Assembly: GCA_002049455.2 (NCBI GenBank)
Contig: KV918924.1
Location: forward strand, 62,001-126,000
Length of the DNA stretch: 64,000 nucleotides
Direction: 5' to 3'
Source of the DNA: Porphyra umbilicalis
Lineage: Eukaryota; Rhodophyta; Bangiophyceae; Bangiales; Bangiaceae
Position 1 is the first letter of the stretch. Each line of letters opens with the position of its first letter. Below are positions 56,852 through 64,000 of this stretch, one piece after another. The notes under the pieces are model-generated. The model was not told where the DNA came from and ran no database searches. It saw only the letters and a program-made list of their open reading frames with translations. The position numbers and the translations under genes were made by a program.

Positions 56852-58050
56852 TTAGGACAGGGTACTATCCAACATGCGCATAGGGGCCCCCCTTCTAATT
56901 TTTTCCGAGCTAGTGCACGTTGCGGGAGTACTTGCGAAAAAGCGGGATGCACGCGGAGAGACCTCGTACGGCTCGGGCGGACGTCGCCGTACGTTGAGTC
57001 CGACATGGTTAGAAGCGTCAACTTGTACACTATCCGTACATGTATTTTTGCACGATGGCCGTACGTTGGGCGTTTGTGAGGTCCAACCATGTAGAAAGAG
57101 GTTTTTTTTCTCGTTCAGATGGCTTGAAACGGGGGATCTGTGCTTCAGACGAGCTGGAAACGAGGATGCGTGCTGCATATGACCGCGGCGGGTGAGGAAT
57201 TGAAGACGTAATTGATTAAACATGCCCCTGAGATGCTCTGGACGGTGTTTTTGTTCTTCAAACTTTTGAACGCGCAGGAGAGGGCCAAGATCTGGGACAG
57301 CCGAGAGTCGTGGAATGTGGTGTGACCGTGGCGCGCAGTGACTGAAGCGGGCAGTCGCGAGTGGCGTGACGCAGCTGCCCGCGTGGTGCTGTGCGCGGAC
57401 CTGTGACGAGGAGAGGGCGGCGTCGTGCGTGTGGCCCGTGCGAGGGGGTGGTGGTGTCGCGGTGGCGGATCCGGCCGTGCGGGATGTCGCGCAACTGACC
57501 GCGCGGTACGTCGTGGGGGGAGGAGAACGGACAGGGGGGTACGTTCGGGGGGCTGTGGAGGGGTTGAGGGGCCGTGGGGCTGGAGGGGGGGAGGGGTGAA
57601 GACGCTGCTGGCTAGCAGGTGGCAGCCCCTACGGCGGCGGCGGCGGACCCTGCGCCCGCGCCCCCTGCTGCGATAGGCTTGCTACTGGCAACAAGCCTAG
57701 CCATCATGGACGAGGGGGCGGGAGTGGCGTGGCGTTTGCCCCAGGGGGCGGGTGGACTGCGCGGTAGCGGCGGCGGAGGCGGACGTGGGTGTGAGGCCGG
57801 TGGGCTGGGGGGGGTGAGGCTGTCGGCGAGCCGTGCGTGGCTTGGGACTGTCGCAAGCACGGCGTCGCCTGGGTGGGGGGCCGGCGCGCACGGGGGCGGA
57901 CGGCTTGCATGAAAATATATAACCACGTGCCAAGTGAAGCGCGACGCGGCATGCTTCAAGTCTAAATAATGCTTCAGAACTTACTCAAATAGATTGTCTT
58001 CGATCACAGCACAACTCCAGGCCAGGGTGTTTTCGCGTACGCGCTTTCAG
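56852..58050 (+). repeat. Satellite unit 6, internally deleted and truncated
   Basis: This unit lacks about 300 bp between roughly 57900 and 57970 and is more diverged there. It breaks off after GCGCTTTCAG at 58050, where unrelated GC-rich DNA begins. Confidence 0.85.
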
Positions 58051-59399
58051 TTAGGTGTGAGCGGCAGCGGCTGCCGCTGCCGGCGGCGGGGCGCCCCCCG
58101 CCCCCGCCCGCGGCCGCCCGCAGACGCGCCGTGGGGGGTGGCCGCCGCCGTGCATGGCGGCGGCGCGGTGCGTCGCCGGCACGATGGGGGGGCGAGCCGC
58201 GGGCGGCGAGCGACCCGTCCGTGCCGAAAAAAAAGAAAGTGGGGGGGGGAGGGAGCGCCGCCCATGCTGCCGCCGCCGCGCCACCCGCACCGCCGCCGTC
58301 GCGGGGGCCGTCACCGCCACCGCCCCCGCCGCCGCCGCCGCCGCCGCCGTCACGCGCGAGCGACCTGGGGGCGCGACGGCGCGCCCGCCGCCGCGTCGTG
58401 ACGCAGGTGGGGGGGCGGTGGCGGCGGGCCGCTCGGCGGTCGCCCCGCCGAGCGCCGCCCCCCCCCCCCCCCCCCCGCGCACCGGTCGAGCGCCGCCGCC
58501 GCGGCCGCCGTGCGCCCGCCGGGGCGGGTCGGTGGGCGCACAAACAACCCCAAAAAAAAAAAAAAAAAAAAAAAAAAAGGCGCCGCCCACTGGAGCGCGG
58601 CGCGGCGCCCGCGACGACGCCCCCCCCCCCCCCCCTCGCGGTGGACGCGGACGCGCGCCGCGGCGGCCGCGGGCGATTGCCGCCGGGCCCTTGCCGCCGC
58701 GGGGTGGGGGACCCGCCGGCCGTCGCCCACCGCGCCGTCGTTGCGCGGCGGCCCGGCGGGCCGGCGGCGCCCCCCGGCGCGGCGCGGCAGCGCGGCGGGC
58801 GGCCGCCGCCGTCGCGGCCGGCGGTCGGCGCGGGGGCCCGCAGGTCGCCCCGCCCACCCCCCCCCCCCCCCGCGGGCGGGGGCGCCACGACGGCGGCGGC
58901 GGCGGCGGCGGCGGCGGGGGCCACCCCCGCCCCTCCCCCGCCGGTCCGACGCTGCGGGGCGGCGGGCGGGCCGCCGCCGACGCGGTGCGACGCGGCGCGG
59001 CCGCGGACCGGGCGCCCGTGCCGGCGGCGCGAGCGCACCGGCGGGCGGGGAAGGGACGGCAGGGGTGGGAGGGGGCGCCGCCGCGCAACGGCGGCGGGGG
59101 CCGGGCGCCCACGGCGGGGCGACCGGGGGTGGGCGGGGGTCCCGCCGCGGGTCCCGCCGTGGCCGTCGGCCACGATGGCCGACGCCGCCCCCGATTTTCG
59201 ATCCGCAGCGGCCCGCGCCGCAGCGGCGCGCGCCCGAGGCGGCAGAGCTGCCGGCAGCCCGAGCGCTGCCCGCTGCAGCGTGCCGGTGTGCGGCGCGTCC
59301 CCGCGACACCGTGCCGGCGCGGGTGTCCCGTGCGCCGACCCCCCGCGTGCCCTCCTCTCTCCCTCCTCTCGTCCCCCTCCCCCCCAACCCGCAGGGGCG
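58051..59399. other. Extremely GC-rich interval, no supported gene; 27-base poly(A)
   Basis: The composition keeps most frames open on both strands, so the very long frames here are not evidence of coding. A 27-base A run at 58552-58578 lies in otherwise 85%-type GC sequence. Possible 5' flank of the hydrolase gene. Confidence 0.45.
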
Positions 59400-60226
59400 A
59401 TGCCCCCCCCCCGCCCCACCTCCATCCCCGTCGCCCCAAGGGTGGCGCTCGAGGGGTTCCTCTACCCCCCCCCCCCCCCCGGGCGGGGGCGGCGGCGGCG
59501 CCCGCCGCCGCCCCCCGCGTCGGCCTTGTGCTCCTCCACCCCCACCCGCGCCTCGGCGGCGCGGCGGACCATGGGGTCGTCGTCGGCCTCGCGTCGGCCG
59601 CCGCCGCCGCGGGGGTCCCCGCGCTGGCGGTCAACGCGCGGGGCGTCGGCGGCTCGGGGGGGGGGGGGGGGGGCTCCGCATCCCCCGACGGCCGCCGACG
59701 ATGCGGTGGCGGCGGTGGCGTGGCTTGCCGCCCGCCTCGCCGGGTGCGGTGGGGGAGGGGGTGCGCATGCCGGTGGGGGTGGGGGTGGGCATGCCACCAC
59801 GGCCGCCGCGCCGCCGCCGCCGCCGCCGCCACCCCCGACCGTCGCCCTCCTCGGCTACTCGTACGGCGCGGGCGTTGCGCTGCGTGCGGTAGGGCGGCTG
59901 CCACTCGTCCTCGTCTCCCCGCCCGTCGGCGCCGTCGCGTCGTTTGCACTCGGCGTGACGGTGCCTCGCGGCGGACGCGGCGGCGGCGGCGGCGGCGGCA
60001 GCGCGCCCGCCCTGTGGGTCGCCGGCGACCACGATGTGTTTGCGGGCGTGGCCGACGTGCGCCGCGCCGCGGCGGCGGCGGCGGCCGCGGCGCGCGACGG
60101 CTCGGGGGTGGAGGTCGTCGTCGTGCCTGGCGCGGGGCACTTTTGGGAGGTGGGCTTTGGCACCCCCTGCCGGGCGGTGGTTGGGTGGCTCGTTGCGCTG
60201 CGGCCCGCCGTGGGGGGGGGGGGTGA
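59400..60226 (+). CDS. Alpha/beta-hydrolase, frame broken at homopolymers
   Basis: The motifs of an alpha/beta-hydrolase appear in order but in alternating frames. LVLLHPHPRLGG (oxyanion-side strand, near 59527-59562) and ALAVNARGVGGSGG (near 59622-59660) share one frame. In another frame come LLGYSYGAGVALRA (nucleophile elbow, Ser near 59860), ALWVAGDHDVF (acid Asp near 60032) and GAGHFWEV (His near 60138). The first frame change falls in a 16-base C run (59465-59480), counting from ATG 59400. The second falls in an 18-base G run (59656-59673). The stop TGA at 60224 follows a 12-base G run. The complete catalytic triad and compensating shifts at runs argue for homopolymer length errors rather than decay. 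The HPHP...RGVGxS pattern resembles small serine hydrolases of the YuxL/COG2945 type. The substrate is unknown. It is convergent with the PspA-like gene, 228 bases away. Confidence 0.75.
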
Positions 60227-60454
60227 GCGCCGCCCAAACGCGCGCGCGCGGCGGCCTCTATGCACAGCAAGCACGCGCCCGGCGGGCACGCATTTTCCAC
60301 ACGCGCCAACGAGCACGCGGCCCCCCCCAACGCCCCGACGCGCCACCCCCGCTACTACGCGTTGCCAGCCTCCCGCGGGCGGCGGCCGACGTGCACGGGT
60401 TGTGACCGGCCGCCGGCCGCGTCGCAGCCGCCCTCCCCCCCCCCCCCCCCGGCA

Positions 60455-61422
60455 TCACTGCAGCTTGCGGCGGAGCGCGCGGAGCTCCACCTCCACCGCC
60501 GCGGCGCGGCAGCGTGCGTCGAGGCGCGCGTCGAGGGCGGACCCCCCCCCCCCCCCCCCCACCTCCGCGGCGACCTCCCACTCGTCGACCGCCGCCGCCG
60601 CCGCGCCCGCCGCCGCATCCACCGTCGCCGCCGCGCCGTCGACCGCCGCACGCGCGCGCGCCGACGCGGCCGCCGCCGTGGCCGCCGCACCCGCCGCCGC
60701 CGCGCGGCCGGCGAGGCGGCGCAGCTCGACGCGGCGGGCGGCGACCGCCGCCGCGCCCGCGCGCATGCGCGCCGCCTCGTCGGCGGCCGCGTCGGCGGCG
60801 GCGGTCGCCGCCGCCGCCGCCGCGTCGGCGGCGTGCGCGCGCGCCAGCGCGGCGGCGGCGAGCGCCTCGTTGCCGCTGCCGAGGGCGACGCGCGTGCACG
60901 CCCGCCACGCGCCCGCGTCGGCGGTCGCCGTTGCCGCGTGGCGGGTGGCCGACCGGGCGGCGCCCGTGGCGGCGGCGGTGGCGGTGGCTGCCGCCGCGGC
61001 GGCGCCGTCGAGGTCGACCATGGCGGTGCGCAGCTGGTCAGTGACGGGGGGGGCGGCGGTGGCGGGGGCCCACGCCGAGGGCCCGCCGTCGGCGGCGGCC
61101 GCCCACGGGGGGGGGTGGCACCGGCGGCACTGGAGGCGGCGGCGGCGGCGGCGGCGGCCGCGTCGGCGGCCGCGAGTGCCGCCGCCACCGCAATGACCGC
61201 GGCGGCAATGGCGGGGCCGGCGGGGCCGACGGTGACAATGATCGGCGCGGACGTGGTGTACCAGTAGTAGTGGGTGCCCAAGACCATGGTCGGCGCCACC
61301 GCGGGGCGGGTGCCGGCGGCGCGGCGGGTGGGGCGCGGCGGAGCGCCGGCGGCGGCCACGCGCGACCGGCCGCGGAGGAGCGCCGCGGGCGCGGGGGCGA
61401 CCAACGCGGCGGCCGGCGCCAT
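60455..61422 (-). CDS. PspA/IM30 (Vipp1)-like coiled-coil protein, possible plastid leader
   Basis: The C-terminal 195 residues (about 61045-60455) are an Ala-rich helical protein with the PspA/Vipp1 pattern. It has DQLRTAMVDLDGA, AWRACTRVALGSGNEALAAA followed by LAR, long heptad-like helices, and an end resembling Vipp1 (ALDARLDARC...VEVELRALRRKLQ). In this family it shapes and protects membranes, in plastids the thylakoid or inner envelope. Upstream in another frame, from ATG 61422, is an acid-free Ala/Arg leader (MAPAAALVAPAPAALLRGRS). After that come YYWYTTSAP and a hydrophobic segment that could span a membrane. The frames join at a 9-base G run (61107-61115). The usual N-terminal amphipathic helix of Vipp1 is not evident, so it may be a membrane-anchored paralogue. 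Assignment rests on pattern, since low complexity inflates similarity. Confidence 0.55.
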
Positions 61423-63589
61423 GGCAGAGGCCGTCGGTCGGTGCGGTGGGCGGCGGTGGGGGTGATGCTCGACGCCGGCGGCGGGCGCGTCGGCCGTCGT
61501 CGTGCAGCGTCGACGGGTGGGGGGCGTCGGCGGGCGCGCGGGTGGCGCCCGAGCGCAACCGCCGCCGCGCGCCGGCGGGCCGGCATTTTGGGGGCGCGGC
61601 ACGCGGCGGGCGGGTGGCCGCGCGCGGCCGCGTGCCACCGTGGGCGCGCGCGCCCGCCGCCGCGGGGACGGGGCGGGCGCGGCCGCCGCAGCGCTGCGGC
61701 GCGCCGCGCGCGCGCCGCGCATGGGGAGGGGCGCAAGTTGCAACACTGCCGCCGCCGCGCCGGCGCTTGGCAGTCCCAAAACAAAAAGTGAAAAAAACCG
61801 GCTGCGTGCGCGGGCCTTCTTTCTCCCCCCCCCCCCCTCACTGTTGGAAACTGAGGAATTGGTCGTCGCCCTGGACTTGGGCGATCGGCCGGACTTGACA
61901 AGGCCCGGGCACTCGGGATCGAATTCAAGTTCGGGTGGACGCGGCGAGCGTCCGCCGCGCCGCCAACGGACACTGTCGCGCGGGAGCCGGTGGGCTCGGG
62001 CGCGGGCACCGCAAGTTGGAGCCGATGGGCTTGGGCGCGGGGCAGAGACAGTCAGGACAGTCGTCCCAGTGGCGCTGCTGATGAGCAGCCCCTGTCGGCT
62101 CCGTGAGAGCGGGGTGCCGAGGGGAGAGAGCAGCGGGCGACGTGGGCAGGCGGCCGCCCTGGGTGCGGCAGCCGGGAGAGCTTGGTGTGTGGACGTTTGG
62201 GGCGCACGCGGTGCCTGTGGGCCAAGGCGGCCCCTGGACGGGGTCGGAGCACCCCGCCTGGGCGGCGCTGGGGGTAGATAAGCAGGGGGTGCGAGCCCAG
62301 GGAGTAGGACAGAGGGAGTAGGCAACTACACTTTGACCACCACCACCCTCGATTGACAACACTCACCCCTCACCCAGGGCACGGTCAGGCGCACGGCGGG
62401 CCATCACCCCCGTGGCTGTTCTGCCGGCGCGCGCGCGGCACGTTGGCGCTTTCCGCCCCACCGCCGTCTGTGCTGCTCCCGCCCTTCTGCCCAATGCCCT
62501 CTGCATCTTTGTGTGTGGGGCACGTCGGTGCGTCGCTCTGGGGGGCGCTACGCCGCACCCCCTGCGGCCAACCACTCCCCCGTCTGGGGTGCGCCCGCGC
62601 GCACGGGCGCCGACGGCGCCGCGGGGCTCACGGTGGCGCCAAACGGTGCATCTTTGCCGGCCGCCTCGTGCGGCGGCGGCGACCCGTGCCTGCCGTCAAT
62701 CATAGAGACGTGGACCGTTTTGTTTACTGGGCCAGACTGGGTGCCGCGTGCGACGCACGGGGCTCAAACAGGGGGAAGAGGCGGCGAGCGGAGCGGGGGA
62801 GGGGGCGATCCGCCTGCATGGCCGCCGCCATTGCGCCTCACGGCTCCAACCGCCGCCTCTCTGGTGGGGCGGATACAGGCGGTAGCAGATGCATGGGCGG
62901 TCAACCCAGACGGGGCCACCCGAGAAGAAACCAAGTGGGGGAGAGGGGGGGTGGGAAGCGGAAGCGCCGACCGCCAGCCCGGCGTGGCTCGCGGCTTGCA
63001 GATCCGCCCGCAACCGCAACGTCAGTGTCAATGGCCCGCCTCGCGCTCTCGCGAGGCGGGCGCGGGGGGAGTCGGGTGTGCAAAAGCCTCCGAGACTGGG
63101 GCGCGCGCGCGTGCGCGCCGGCGGGACAACGTCAGAGCAAGTCTATCCGTGGGCCATTGTGCTATCGCCATCTGGCCATATTTTTTGGCTATGCCCAAGA
63201 GCATCTCTATCAGTCAATTCTTGTGCTATATATGCAAATCCAGCTGCTCACCCCCTTCTGGAGACCCATACCTCTCGGATGACTCGCAAAGCACCTTCCA
63301 GTACAGATGATGGCCTCGTATGGTTCGAAGTCCGCGCACAGAGGGCCTGTGGTAAGGTAGCCAAAACAATTCCTAACTGGCGCGTTCGAGAGACGCTGTT
63401 GCTCGTCGTTCTATTGGTCCACGTCTTTGGCACAAAGGATGGCTATAGCTATCCTTCTGGCTATCCTGCGCACATTTGGCACGAAGGATAGCAATATGGC
63501 ACAGGATATGGCAAAATGACCTCCCGATAGAGATGCCCTAGGCCATCGGATGGCAAAACGGCACACCGATAGACTTGATCTCATCGGGG
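61423..63589. other. Intergenic, no supported gene
   Basis: 61430-61780 is extremely GC-rich and probably 5' flank of the PspA-like gene. 62340-63130 has open frames on both strands without domains. 63150-63590 is AT-richer with repeated GGCTATxxC/GGATAGC words, perhaps a decayed repeat. Confidence 0.4.
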
Positions 63590-63880
63590 CCAGGGGGGCC
63601 CCCCCGCGGGCGGCGGGCCGCCGGGCGGCGGGCCGCGCCTCCCCCCGCAGCAGCAGTGGGAGGCGCGCGCCTCCCCCGGGGGCGGCGGGCCGCCGGGGGG
63701 CGGGCCACGCCACGCGGCGCGGCAGCAGTCGGACGCGCGCGTGTCCCCCCCACGGGTGGCCGACCGCCCGGCGGCGAGCCACGCCCCCCGCCGCGATCGC
63801 AGAGGGACGCGGTCGCGCCGACCAGCACGCGTCGCCCCGTGGGTGGCGTGCCGCCCCAGCGGCCGCCGCCCGGCGGCTGT
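63590..63880. repeat. GC-rich minisatellite, about 75 bp x 4, diverged
   Basis: CGGGCGGCGGGCCGCC...CCTCCCCC-type blocks recur at about 75-bp spacing (near 63607, 63681, 63755 and 63830). On the minus strand they read as repeated GPPPGGPPP-like peptides. No gene is called. Confidence 0.5.
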
Positions 63881-63894
63881 GCAAGCGTCGCTGG

Positions 63895-64000
63895 ACGAGG
63901 CAGCCCAACAGACCGCCGAACAGAACTGCCTGTTCGGCAACAGGCAAACAGATGCCGATCTGTTGGCCCCTCTGTTCGGGCAACAGACCCCGAACAGAAC
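63895..64000. repeat. Cluster of CGAACAG/CTGTTCG inverted words at window edge
   Basis: Within about 105 bases AACAG or CTGTT cores occur at least nine times in both orientations, some as near-palindromes (CGAACAGAACTGCCTGTTCG). This looks like the subterminal part of a transposon that continues beyond the window. Confidence 0.5.

Larger units (their letters stand above)
49188..58050 (+). repeat. Satellite array, six tandem units of about 1533 bp
   Basis: Unit starts (TTAGGACAGGGTACTATCCA) are at 49188, 50722, 52254, 53787, 55320 and 56852, with periods of 1532-1534 bp. The first five units are almost identical, differing by a few substitutions and one-base run changes. Each unit has an AT-rich half with an AAATAAAATTG word, and a run of four GCTGTGA/GCTGTGAA words. 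It also has a GC-rich half, and an end segment with inverted GGCCAGGG/CCCCTGGCC. Small open frames repeat in every unit on both strands, but none has a domain. Confidence 0.95.

Noticed and set aside
49210-57900. Small open frames conserved in all satellite units
   Set aside because: They are conserved only because the units are near-identical in DNA. Frames overlap on both strands and show no domain or codon-specific conservation.
58131-61196. A 1021-codon open frame on the plus strand
   Set aside because: It is open because of extreme GC content. It runs through the hydrolase in the right frame only in part and then through the antisense of the PspA-like gene.

Overview
This window is nuclear DNA of a eukaryote. 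It has a canonical spliceosomal intron, a histone H3 variant, eukaryotic DNA transposons (hAT, PIF/Harbinger, piggyBac), kilobase-scale satellite DNA and a PspA/Vipp1-like gene with a possible plastid targeting leader. The very high GC content, long G/C homopolymers and Ala/Gly/Pro/Arg-biased coding resemble bangiophyte red algae (Porphyra/Pyropia type). That assignment is an inference from style only. Everything here was read by eye, with no database search.

Layout. 0-8.2 kb: an unrecognised gene family (an intact copy with one intron at 295-1341, and a copy with two in-frame stops at 7441-8205) flanks a decayed hAT transposase (2668-4821). 8.5-16 kb: short repeats and hairpins, then a 5-kb inverted-repeat (foldback-like) structure at 10948-15992. 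Its central spacer holds a 752-bp hAT-type MITE with a perfect 8-bp target duplication. 16.4-29.9 kb: piggyBac-like end sequences enclose a decayed PIF/Harbinger gene pair (transposase 17933-19520 on plus, Myb/SANT-like gene 24669-25933 on minus). Between the two sits a histone H3 variant that lacks the usual modifiable tail lysines. 30-33.5 kb: no supported gene. 33.57-36.42 kb: a piggyBac-like element with terminal inverted repeats and one in-frame stop in its transposase.

36.7-58.05 kb is one nested structure. A 1.53-kb satellite is present as one diverged unit plus six almost identical tandem units. It is split by an 11.1-kb PIF/Harbinger element (38088-49187) with 34-bp TIRs and a TTA target duplication. 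That element carries an intact DDE transposase, a 144-bp minisatellite, a Myb/SANT-like accessory gene and a Pro/Gly-rich ORF. The Myb/SANT gene is itself interrupted by a 956-bp hAT-type MITE with a perfect 8-bp target duplication. The order of events is therefore satellite, then Harbinger, then hAT MITE.

58.05-64 kb: a satellite-free, extremely GC-rich stretch with the two most host-like genes besides H3, arranged tail to tail. These are an alpha/beta-hydrolase (59400-60226, plus) and a PspA/IM30(Vipp1)-like coiled-coil protein (60455-61422, minus). Both need frame changes exactly at long G/C homopolymers, which points to homopolymer length errors in the assembly, or to unstable runs, more than to decay.
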